The notes under the pieces were generated by a model, which was not told the DNA's origin, ran no database searches, and saw only the letters and a list, made by a program, of their open reading frames with translations. A stretch of 10,207 bases of DNA from Spirochaetota bacterium (GTDB lineage: Bacteria; Spirochaetota; JAHITG01): assembly GCA_018817865.1 (NCBI GenBank), contig JAHITG010000146.1, forward strand, positions 1 to 10,207. The letters are read 5' to 3'. This document shows positions 1 to 6,400 of this stretch, piece by piece (within the stretch, counting starts at the first letter, position 1; each line of letters opens with the position of its first letter). The translations under genes and the position numbers were made by a program.

Positions 1-1
1 A

Positions 2-907
2 AAATACGGTTATAACTTTCCTTTTGAATACACACACGATATAACCTCTTCCGCGGATATAGCTTTCGCAAACCTGGAAGCACCCATATCCAAAGATAAC
101 GGTAAGAAAAGAAGAAAGCAGTTTACTTTTAAAGCCCATCCTGATACGGTCAAGTCCCTGTTATATGCGGGATTTGATGTCCTGAATATAGCTAATAACC
201 ATATCATGGATTTCGGCAGAGATGCCCTCTCTGATACGATAAGAATCCTTGAAGAAAATAACATCCAATACGTAGGCGGCGGGAAGAACTTCGAAGATGC
301 CCATACCATGAGGATCATAAAAGTAAGAGGGTCCTTGATAGGGTTCCTCGGCTTCAGCAAGACCTATACTGCCGCGTATTATGCCGGGAAGAACAGGGCA
401 GGAATAACATCCGGCGGAGAGGGGAACATACTCAAGCTGGTCAAAGAGAACAGCAAAAAGGTTGATATCCTGATTGTCTCCTTTCACTGGGGAAAAGAGT
501 ATACATGGAAACCGGGGTCCTTTCAGATATCCCTGGCCCGCAGGATCATTAAGAACGGGGCAAAGGCCGTGCTGGGCCATCACCCCCACTGCATTCAGCC
601 CGTTGAAAAATACAAGGACGGGATCATCGCCTACAGTCTCGGAAATTTTGCTTTCGGAAGTTTCGGCAGGCCTCCCAAAAGAAAAGCTGATAAGAGCCTG
701 ATGCTGAAGATCCACCTTGATAAAAAGAAAATAGCAGGGGTCGAAGTCATACCCCTGGATGTATACAACTACAGGGTAAAATTTCAAAGCCGGGTGCCGG
801 AAAACAAGAAATTAAGGGATGAGATACTGAACTATATAAAAAAGATAAGCGCCCGGTTCAACACCGCCATTCAAATAGAAGACGGCAGGGGTTATATTCC
901 GTTTTAG
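2..907 (+). CDS. CapA/PgsA-family metallophosphatase-like protein (5'-truncated)
   Basis: The reading frame is open from base 2, so the gene starts before the window; 301 residues are visible. The motifs of the bacterial CapA (PGA_cap) family, a calcineurin-like fold tied to poly-gamma-glutamate capsule or other envelope polymers, appear in order: NLE (visible residues 24-26), NNH (65-67), HWG (162-164), GHHPH (192-196) and SLGNF (212-216). The Asn and His residues in these motifs are the expected metal ligands. The N-terminal GD-type metal motif and any signal peptide lie outside the window, probably 40-70 residues upstream. An internal ATG at 206 falls after the NNH motif and is not the true start. 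Only 8 bp separate this gene from the next, so they are probably co-transcribed. The family is clear; the polymer or substrate is unknown, and no capB/capC synthesis genes are visible. Confidence 0.9.
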   Translation, partial: KYGYNFPFEYTHDITSSADIAFANLEAPISKDNGKKRRKQFTFKAHPDTVKSLLYAGFDVLNIANNHIMDFGRDALSDTIRILEENNIQYVGGGKNFEDAHTMRIIKVRGSLIGFLGFSKTYTAAYYAGKNRAGITSGGEGNILKLVKENSKKVDILIVSFHWGKEYTWKPGSFQISLARRIIKNGAKAVLGHHPHCIQPVEKYKDGIIAYSLGNFAFGSFGRPPKRKADKSLMLKIHLDKKKIAGVEVIPLDVYNYRVKFQSRVPENKKLRDEILNYIKKISARFNTAIQIEDGRGYIPF

Positions 908-915
908 GTCAAGAG

Positions 916-2142
916 ATGAAAATATTATTAAGATCAATTATATCTGCTATCGTTATACTGAACCTGCTCCTTCTGCTTAAACCTTATGATCTGCGTACGG
1001 AAACCGGAAAAAGCTCTTTCCGCATCAATGCTTTACAGGAAGCGGAAGTGGTCTTTGATCAGGTATTCGGCGGAAAGAACGAGGATGTGGCCCATTCCAT
1101 CCGGTCAAAAAAATACAGCGGAACCGTTACAGCCGGATATACATCCTCAAAAAAGACCGGGGACAGTGATTTCTGGATCTTACGGCTCAGTCCGAAGGGA
1201 AAGGTTATCTGGGAAAAGTCATACGGAGGCCTTGGAGAGGAAAAAGCATATTCAATAAATACCACAAAGGATGGAGGATTCATCTGTACGGGGACGATCC
1301 TGTCCAAGGAAGAGAGGGGATCCGATATCTGGATCTTAAAACTAAGCGGAAAAGGCGATGTTCAATGGATGAAAAAGATCGAGAATACTGCAGTTGAGAC
1401 GGCCCGGGATATCATGCAGACATCCGATGGAGGTTATATCCTGGCAGGGTCCACTACTTCTGAAGGTTCCGGTTTTTCAGATTTCCTTATCATAAAATTG
1501 AACAATAAAGGAAATATTACATGGAAAAAGGTCTTTGGCGGAAGCGGTCAGGATGAAGCCTTTTCGATCGATCAAACTCATGATATGGGATATATCGTAG
1601 CAGGTACTACCGGGTCAAAGGGAGCCGGCGGTGTGGACGGATGGGTCATAAAACTTGATAAAAACGGGAAAGCCTTATGGGAAAAAACACTGGGAGGCCA
1701 GCAGACAGATGCCCTGTATCATGTATCTTTAACAAAAGATAACGGGTTCATCTTATCAGGCTACTCTGATTCATATGCTTCGATATGGCGTGACGGCTGG
1801 GTCATCAAGCTGGATCAGAACGGGAAGCGGATCTTTGAGAAGGTCTACGGCGGAGAAGGAGTGGATGAGATCCGCTCTATTAAAGAGACCCAAAAAGGGG
1901 AATACATTGCTGCAGGAAGTACAACATCCAAAGGAACCGGCCCGGGGGGTGCAGATATCTGGGTCATAAAAATAGGAAAAGATGGTAAAAAGATCTGGGA
2001 CCATACCTTTGGAGGAAAAGGGGAAGATCAGGCCTATTCAATCGATATCACAGAAGATGGGGGCTATGCCATTGCCGGCTTTACGGGGTCCAGAGGCAAA
2101 GGCGAGTCCGACTTCAACATCATTAAAATTCTCGAAAAATAA
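916..2142 (+). CDS. Secreted seven-repeat beta-propeller-like protein
   Basis: This 408-residue protein starts with a hydrophobic segment (about residues 4-21) that fits a signal peptide or N-terminal anchor. From residue 47 to the end it is almost wholly seven repeats of about 45-55 residues, near 47-101, 102-154, 155-205, 206-257, 258-309, 310-363 and 364-408. The repeat consensus is roughly FGG..xD.A.SI..T.DGGYI.AG.T.S.G.G..D.WVIKL...G...W.K. Seven such units suggest a closed seven-bladed propeller. Repeat 3 lacks the FGG opening (it has IENTAVETA), repeat 1 has SGT where DGG is expected, and repeat 5 has a divergent SI region. Such propellers usually bind ligands or partners and no catalytic motif is seen. 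The start has only a weak AAGAG ribosome site 8 bp after the upstream stop, so translation is probably coupled to the CapA-like gene, and a shared role at the cell surface is an inference. Confidence 0.85.
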   Translation: MKILLRSIISAIVILNLLLLLKPYDLRTETGKSSFRINALQEAEVVFDQVFGGKNEDVAHSIRSKKYSGTVTAGYTSSKKTGDSDFWILRLSPKGKVIWEKSYGGLGEEKAYSINTTKDGGFICTGTILSKEERGSDIWILKLSGKGDVQWMKKIENTAVETARDIMQTSDGGYILAGSTTSEGSGFSDFLIIKLNNKGNITWKKVFGGSGQDEAFSIDQTHDMGYIVAGTTGSKGAGGVDGWVIKLDKNGKALWEKTLGGQQTDALYHVSLTKDNGFILSGYSDSYASIWRDGWVIKLDQNGKRIFEKVYGGEGVDEIRSIKETQKGEYIAAGSTTSKGTGPGGADIWVIKIGKDGKKIWDHTFGGKGEDQAYSIDITEDGGYAIAGFTGSRGKGESDFNIIKILEK

Positions 2143-2210
2143 TCAATATTTTTTTGCCCTTTTTTCAGTTTACCTCGTCTGAACTAATAGAATTAAGTAA
2201 AATCAGATAA

Positions 2211-2215
2211 GGAGG
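2211..2215 (+). promoter_or_regulatory. Strong Shine-Dalgarno site for the jelly-roll protein
   Basis: TAAGGAGGTAACGTC directly precedes the ATG at 2223. GGAGG lies 7 bases upstream of the start. This is the closest match to the anti-Shine-Dalgarno sequence in the window and suggests this small secreted protein is well translated. Confidence 0.75.
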
Positions 2216-2222
2216 TAACGTC

Positions 2223-2885
2223 ATGAAAAGAACAATCTTTTTAAGCGCTCTCTTAGTAACATTGATCAGCATAGCAGCTTCAGGTCTTTATGCTGAATCA
2301 GAAGCACCCTTAAAGGGTTTTACAGTAACACGGTTTCCATACTATGTTTATTCCGATGCATCAAGCAGATTACAGACTCTTCTGCCTTCCGGATGGATGG
2401 GCGACATCAGAGATCTGAAGATAGACCATAAAGCCACAGAGAATCCACAATCCGGAAAGACCAGTATTAAGATCACTTATACGGCTAAGATCAAAGATGG
2501 TGCAAACTGGACAGGACTTTATTTCCAGGTAAATCCCGACAGCCGCTGGAATACACGCCGGGGCGGAAATGACCTTAACAGAGCAAAGAGGATCTATTTT
2601 TATGCCCGCGGAAATAACGGCAAGGAAGTAGTTGAATTCAAGGTAGCCGGCCACAAAGAACAGACTTATACTCATGTTTCCAAGACGACCATAAAGGTCC
2701 GGTTAACGGATAAATGGGAAAAATATGAACTGGATGTTACAAATATGACCCTTGATGAGATGGCAGGTGGCTTCTGCTTCGTAATGAACAATCATGATAA
2801 CCCGAAAGGATGTACATTCTATCTGGATGAAATATATTACACCGATGAAATTGAAAAGACAGACATGACGATGATCGAACAATAG
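2223..2885 (+). CDS. Small secreted jelly-roll protein, carbohydrate-binding-like
   Basis: This 220-residue protein has a typical signal peptide (MKRT, hydrophobic 5-20, probable cleavage after GLYA at residue 24). The mature part reads as one galactose-binding-like beta-sandwich: WTGLYFQ (96-102), a Trp/Gly-rich stretch with DLNRAKRIYFYARG (117-130), KEVVEFKVAG (134-143), WEKYELDV (165-172), GGFCFV (182-187) and TFYLDEIYY (198-206). Alternating strands ending in a YLDEI-type strand are common in CBM-like domains of secreted bacterial proteins. No catalytic domain or anchor is present, so it may work alone or as an adaptor on a surface glycan. The start is fixed by a strong GGAGG site at 2211-2215. 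The 80-bp gap to the previous gene is T-rich with no confident promoter, so whether it is transcribed separately is open. The exact CBM family is not assigned. Confidence 0.8.
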   Translation: MKRTIFLSALLVTLISIAASGLYAESEAPLKGFTVTRFPYYVYSDASSRLQTLLPSGWMGDIRDLKIDHKATENPQSGKTSIKITYTAKIKDGANWTGLYFQVNPDSRWNTRRGGNDLNRAKRIYFYARGNNGKEVVEFKVAGHKEQTYTHVSKTTIKVRLTDKWEKYELDVTNMTLDEMAGGFCFVMNNHDNPKGCTFYLDEIYYTDEIEKTDMTMIEQ

Positions 2886-2898
2886 GGTATACCCTATT
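2881..2898. other. Perfect 18-bp palindrome over the stop codon
   Basis: AATAGGGTATACCCTATT is identical to its reverse complement over all 18 bases and includes the TAG stop at 2883-2885. It is separate from the terminator hairpin 15 bp downstream. With no spacer in the centre it would make a poor RNA hairpin, so it looks more like a dimeric protein-binding site or a restriction/modification-type site, but its role is unknown and chance remains possible. Confidence 0.5.
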
Positions 2899-2912
2899 TA
2901 TGACAGGGATCA

Positions 2913-2954
2913 AAAAGAGGGATTGCAGTCCTGACCGGCTGTAATCCCTCTTTT
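2913..2954 (+). terminator. Intrinsic terminator after the CapA-like/propeller/jelly-roll block
   Basis: The arms AAAAGAGGGATTGCAG (2913-2928) and CTGTAATCCCTCTTTT (2939-2954) form a 16-bp stem with a single G-T wobble and a 10-base loop, running into TTTTATTTTG. The A-tract and T-tract on either side make it potentially bidirectional. It separates the first gene block from the tat operon. Confidence 0.9.
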
Positions 2955-2967
2955 ATTTTGAAATTGA

Positions 2968-2995
2968 TTGACTTTTTGATATGAAATGATACAAT
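2968..2995 (+). promoter_or_regulatory. Sigma70-type promoter of the tatA operon
   Basis: TTGACT (2968-2973) and TACAAT (2990-2995) are separated by 16 bp. Both match the -35 and -10 consensus at five of six positions. The site lies directly after the terminator and places transcription start near 3002, leaving a short leader that holds the AGGTGA ribosome site (3005-3010) of tatA. Confidence 0.8.
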
Positions 2996-3016
2996 AAAAA
3001 AAGCAGGTGACAAAAT

Positions 3017-3247
3017 ATGATCGGAACACAGGAACTCATATTAATCGGAATTGCCCTGGTCCTTATCTTCGGGGCAAAACGGATCCCGGATATTGCACGC
3101 AGTATCGGCTCCGGCATCAAGGAATTCAAGAAAGCTTTATCAACTCATGATACTCATGAAAACGAAGAAGATGTCTATAAATTAAAAGAAAAAAATGTAA
3201 AGAATTATAATGCCCGCAAGAAGAAAACTTCCAGAAAAAAAAAGTAA
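3017..3247 (+). CDS. tatA: Sec-independent protein translocase subunit TatA/E
   Basis: TatA forms the oligomeric pore-like part of the twin-arginine translocase, which exports folded proteins across the inner membrane. This 76-residue protein has the family layout: one short membrane helix (about residues 5-19), the FG hinge (19-20), the amphipathic helix with AKRIPDIARSIGSGIKEFKK (20-39), then a charged, poorly conserved tail that is very lysine-rich at the end (RKKKTSRKKK). No tatB-like gene is seen, so this subunit probably serves both TatA and TatB roles, as in minimal TatAC systems. The start is supported by AGGTGA (3005-3010) and the promoter just upstream. The last 38 bases overlap tatC, and the final codons run through nine consecutive A (3235-3243). 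Confidence 0.93.
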   Translation: MIGTQELILIGIALVLIFGAKRIPDIARSIGSGIKEFKKALSTHDTHENEEDVYKLKEKNVKNYNARKKKTSRKKK

Positions 3248-3947
3248 ATCCTTCTCCTTCTTTGACCATTTAGAAGAATTAAGAAAACGGATCCTGTTCA
3301 TTGTTTTTTCAACTATCCTGACCTCTCTGGTCATATTTACGCTTTTCAATGATTTAAAGATCTATGACTTTTTTTTAAAGCCGTTATTCTCCCTAAATCA
3401 AAAGATCTATTACTACAACCTCATTGAACCTTTCATTGTAAGGGTAAAGATCTCATTTATACTGGCTGCCCTGATCAATACTCCTGTTATTATTTTTCAG
3501 ATCGTTCAGTTCTCTTTTCCCGCTTTGAAACATAAAGAAAAAAACATCTTCATCATTCTTTTATTCCTGATCACTCTTTTCTTCTCTTCTGGTGTTCTTT
3601 TTTCATACAAGGTGCTTCTGCCCAATTCCATAAATTTTCTTATCAAATTTGCCCCTGACACCATCAAACCCGTATTACGCCTTAAAGAGTATATCGAGCT
3701 CTATCTGAGCCTCACCTTCGCTTCGGGACTGATCTTCCTCTTCCCTATCCTTATCTCCTTTTTGACTAAAATGGGAGTTGTGGATTACCGCTTTCTGATC
3801 AAGCATATGCGGGAGTCTATCGTGGGTATTCTGATCATATCCGCCATCATCACCCCCCCGGATGTTTTTTCACAATTATTATTGTCTTTACCGTTATTTA
3901 TATTATATTTGATATCCCTGTTGTTTTCATTTCTTATCAGGCACTAA
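3210..3947 (+). CDS. tatC: Sec-independent protein translocase subunit TatC
   Basis: TatC is the membrane receptor for twin-arginine signal peptides. The 245-residue protein carries the cytoplasmic N-terminal signature FFDHLEELRKRI (17-28) and six hydrophobic segments, with the fifth and sixth containing the diagnostic ITPPDVFSQLLLSLPLFILY stretch. Length is normal for the family. The ATG at 3210 lies inside tatA (38-bp overlap, +1 frame); it is the only usable start that keeps the HLEELR signature, because no other ATG, GTG or TTG lies in this frame between it and the motif. No good ribosome site precedes it (only AAAGAA), so it is probably translated by coupling to tatA, or possibly by frameshift at the A9 run. 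The gene is followed after 24 bp by the MFS transporter. Confidence 0.95.
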   Translation: MPARRKLPEKKSKSFSFFDHLEELRKRILFIVFSTILTSLVIFTLFNDLKIYDFFLKPLFSLNQKIYYYNLIEPFIVRVKISFILAALINTPVIIFQIVQFSFPALKHKEKNIFIILLFLITLFFSSGVLFSYKVLLPNSINFLIKFAPDTIKPVLRLKEYIELYLSLTFASGLIFLFPILISFLTKMGVVDYRFLIKHMRESIVGILIISAIITPPDVFSQLLLSLPLFILYLISLLFSFLIRH

Positions 3948-3971
3948 TGATTCTTTTAAAGGAGAGAAAAA

Positions 3972-5144
3972 ATGAAAAAAAAGAGAATGTCAAAAAATAT
4001 ATTTTTACTTGGATTCGTCAGTTTTTTCACTGATGTCTCCAGCGAGATGATCTACCCGATCATCCCTTCCTTCCTGAAATCCCTGCTTCATCAGAGTGCC
4101 GGTAAATTCCTGGGTATTATCGAAGGGATCGCAGAAGCAACAGCAAGCCTCGGAAAAGTCTATTTCGGGTACATATCGGATAAACTGAAAAAAAGGAAAC
4201 TCTTTGCCATTCTGGGGTACGCCTTTTCAGCTTTCAGCAAGATCGTCCTCTTATTCTCCACTTTCTGGACGCATGTGCTGGGAGGCCGTTTCCTGGACAG
4301 GGTGGGAAAAAGCGTCCGTACCGCTCCCCGGGATGCGATCCTTTCAGAATCAGTAGATAAAAAGAACAGGGGTATGGGATTCGGCATTCAGAGGGCCATG
4401 GATTTTGCCGGTGCATTTATGGGTACCTTAATTTCAATGTACATCATCCATCTTTTAAGAAATACTGAGAACAAGATCGAAGTATTCTACTTAATCTTCT
4501 TTTATGCTTTAATACCTGCTTTTATAGGGGTCTTCATCCTGTTCCTGGTGAGGGAGCCGAAATCCCTGAAAAACGATAATGCCGTTAAAAAACCGGAGCT
4601 CTCTTTTAAGAAACTCGATAAGCGATTAAAGATATTCATAGGCGCCACCTTCCTTTTTGCTTTGGGGAACAGCTCAAACCAGTTCCTTATCCTGCGTTCA
4701 AGGGATATCGGATTCTCATTAATGTGGTCTTTGATCCTCTACCTCTCCTATAACCTGACATCCACGATCTTTTTACCTGTTTTTGGTAAAATCTCGGATA
4801 AGATTGGGAGAAAAAAAGTGATGCTCACGGGATACTTCCTGTATGCACTCGTATACCTCGGATTCGGACTCTTCAGGATCAAAGGGGCCTTTTTTGTACT
4901 CTGGATCCTGTATGGTCTCTACTCTGCCCTTACCGAGGGAGTAGAAAAAGCATATGTCAGTGATCTTTCCAAAGCAGAAAACCGGGGCACGGCCCTGGGC
5001 CTCTTTGCAACAGCAATAGGTGTCGGGCTTCTGCCTGCCAGCATTATCGCGGGATTTCTTTATACGATCAATCCTTCATACCCCTTTATTCTCGGCAGTA
5101 TCCTGAGCCTGTCAGCGTCGATATTTATCTGGAAGGGGAAATAA
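3972..5144 (+). CDS. MFS transporter, substrate unknown
   Basis: This 390-residue membrane protein has about 12 hydrophobic segments in two halves. The loop motif of the major facilitator superfamily occurs twice, as GYISDKLKKRK (66-76) and GKISDKIGRKK (272-282). It also has FFTDVSSEMIYPIIPSFL (18-35) and RVGKSVRTAPRDAIL (110-124), which mark a widespread bacterial MFS subgroup whose substrate I cannot name, plus TEGVEKAYVSDL (321-332) in the second half. A GGAG ribosome site (3961-3964) sits 7 bases before the ATG. It lies in the tat operon, 24 bp after tatC and 9 bp before the Sua5-type gene; the neighbours do not suggest a substrate. It could be a drug or metabolite exporter or an importer. 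Confidence 0.9.
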   Translation: MKKKRMSKNIFLLGFVSFFTDVSSEMIYPIIPSFLKSLLHQSAGKFLGIIEGIAEATASLGKVYFGYISDKLKKRKLFAILGYAFSAFSKIVLLFSTFWTHVLGGRFLDRVGKSVRTAPRDAILSESVDKKNRGMGFGIQRAMDFAGAFMGTLISMYIIHLLRNTENKIEVFYLIFFYALIPAFIGVFILFLVREPKSLKNDNAVKKPELSFKKLDKRLKIFIGATFLFALGNSSNQFLILRSRDIGFSLMWSLILYLSYNLTSTIFLPVFGKISDKIGRKKVMLTGYFLYALVYLGFGLFRIKGAFFVLWILYGLYSALTEGVEKAYVSDLSKAENRGTALGLFATAIGVGLLPASIIAGFLYTINPSYPFILGSILSLSASIFIWKGK

Positions 5145-5153
5145 AGATATATT

Positions 5154-6128
5154 GTGAATAGATTAGTATCAGCAAACAAAAGAAACATTATTATTGCGGC
5201 AAAGATCATCAGAAAAGGGGGACTGGTGGCATTCCCTACCGAGACAGTATACGGCCTTGGTGCAGATGCCTTTAACGAAGATGCCGTCCTGAAGATCTTT
5301 GAAGCAAAAAAACGGCCCTCTTTTGATCCTCTCATTGTTCATATTGCAGATCCTTCCCAGATACAACTGCTTAGCAGAAAGATCGGCGATACAGCTGAAA
5401 AACTGATAAAAAAATTCTGGCCAGGCCCATTGACGCTCATCCTGGAGAAAAGAAAAGGAGTCCCTGATATCGTTACCTCCGGCCTTCCCACTGTAGCGAT
5501 CCGGATGCCTTCCCATCCTGTAGCCCTGAGACTGATACAGGAAGCAAAAAGTCCCATTGCAGCACCCAGCGCGAACAGGTTCAGCTATATCACACCAACC
5601 AGAGCCGATGTGATCTTAAAACAGCTGGGTGATAAGGTGGATCTGATCCTGGATGACGGTCATACTCATATCGGTATCGAGTCCACTATTCTTTCCCTTA
5701 TTGATGAACCTAAAATTTTAAGGCCCGGAGGCCTTGCAAAAGAAGAGATCGAAAAGATCATCGGAAAGGTGCAGGCAGTAAAAGACCCTTTCAGCCATGC
5801 TGATATCGAATCACCGGGGCAGATGAAAAAACATTATGCACCGGGAACACCTGCCGAGTTCATAACAGAAAAAGCATTGAATTCCATTGAAAAAAATTCT
5901 GCATTACTTCTATTTAAAAAGCCCATACCTGATCAATATAAAAACAGATTTAAAAGGATCGAGGTCCTCTCTTCCAAAGGAGACCTCCATGAAGCAGCGA
6001 AAAATCTTTTTGCACTTCTATACAAACTTGATGAAGGCGGGTTTAGCAGGATCTATGTGCAAAAAGTGCCTTATCAGGGGATCGGGATCGCTATAATGGA
6101 CCGCCTGCGGAAAGCCACGCAAGCTTGA
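5154..6128 (+). CDS. tsaC: L-threonylcarbamoyladenylate synthase, long Sua5 form
   Basis: This enzyme makes threonylcarbamoyl-AMP from threonine, bicarbonate and ATP, the first step of the universal t6A tRNA modification at position 37 of ANN-decoding tRNAs. The YrdC/TsaC domain covers about residues 10-200, with GGLVAFPTETVYGLGADA (22-39), KRPSFDPL (53-60), PGPLTLILE (90-98), the SANRFS loop (139-144), IESTIL (175-180) and LRPGG (189-193). A C-terminal Sua5 domain follows the SPGQMKKHYAPGTP linker (220-233), so this is the two-domain Sua5 type (324 residues), not the short TsaC. The GTG start at 5154 is 9 bp after the MFS stop; GGAAGGGGA (5131-5139) may serve as a rather distant ribosome site. 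A start a few codons later cannot be excluded. It is the last gene of the tat operon. Confidence 0.93.
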   Translation: MNRLVSANKRNIIIAAKIIRKGGLVAFPTETVYGLGADAFNEDAVLKIFEAKKRPSFDPLIVHIADPSQIQLLSRKIGDTAEKLIKKFWPGPLTLILEKRKGVPDIVTSGLPTVAIRMPSHPVALRLIQEAKSPIAAPSANRFSYITPTRADVILKQLGDKVDLILDDGHTHIGIESTILSLIDEPKILRPGGLAKEEIEKIIGKVQAVKDPFSHADIESPGQMKKHYAPGTPAEFITEKALNSIEKNSALLLFKKPIPDQYKNRFKRIEVLSSKGDLHEAAKNLFALLYKLDEGGFSRIYVQKVPYQGIGIAIMDRLRKATQA

Positions 6129-6142
6129 AATCATATAGAAAA

Positions 6143-6319
6143 ACGTAAAGGGTCACTGAAAAGGGGAAATAATAAGGTTTAACAGAGGTAGCCGCAAGCT
6201 TTAGCTTGCGTAGTTCTTTGTTTAGAAATAAATTATAAAAACGCAGGCTGCACCCTTCGGGCACAAGCACCCTGCGACTACCTGATTTGATTATTTCCAC
6301 CGTCAGTGACGCATTACAT
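6143..6319. repeat. Nested inverted-repeat (MITE-like) element 1
   Basis: About 177 bp between the Sua5-type gene and the aldolase. The left end (6143-6173) and right end (6290-6319) are imperfect inverted repeats of about 30 bp sharing GTCACTGA, a 4-5 base spacer, then GGAAATAAT. Inside lies a second inverted pair, AGGTAGCCGCA (6186-6196) and TGCGACTACCT (6273-6283), differing at one base. The interior holds the hairpin CGCAAGC-TTTA-GCTTGCG (6193-6210), followed by a T-rich stretch, and an outer CGCAGG/CCTGCG pair (6242-6247, 6271-6276) around CCCTTCGGG. No ORF is present. The flanks have AAAA (6139-6142) and AAAAA (6320-6324), which might be a target duplication but are too simple to prove it. 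The first hairpin may also stop transcription of the upstream operon. Confidence 0.75.
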
Positions 6320-6336
6320 AAAAACGATTTTCCAGC

Positions 6337-6364
6337 TTGACAACCCAATTGAAATCATTACATT
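6337..6364 (+). promoter_or_regulatory. Sigma70-type promoter of the aldolase gene
   Basis: TTGACA (6337-6342, perfect -35) and TACATT (6359-6364) are 16 bp apart, the same spacing as the tatA promoter. The site starts 17 bp outside the inverted-repeat element and puts transcription start near 6371, about 30 bases before the aldolase ATG. A second TACAAT at 6377-6382 lacks a good -35. Confidence 0.7.
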
Positions 6365-6400
6365 CTGCATGAAAAATACAATAGTAAAGGAGTGTATAAA

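Noticed and set aside
161..787. Long minus-strand ORF (208 codons) opposite the CapA-like gene
   Set aside because: It lies fully inside a gene with all family motifs, and its translation shows no recognisable domain.
5957..5988. GAGGTC...GACCTC hairpin inside the Sua5-type gene
   Set aside because: A short 6-bp stem within coding sequence with mismatched interior; likely chance.
6392..6400. GTG start for the aldolase three codons earlier
   Set aside because: The GTG is part of the ribosome binding site AAAGGAGTG; the ATG at 6401 has correct spacing.
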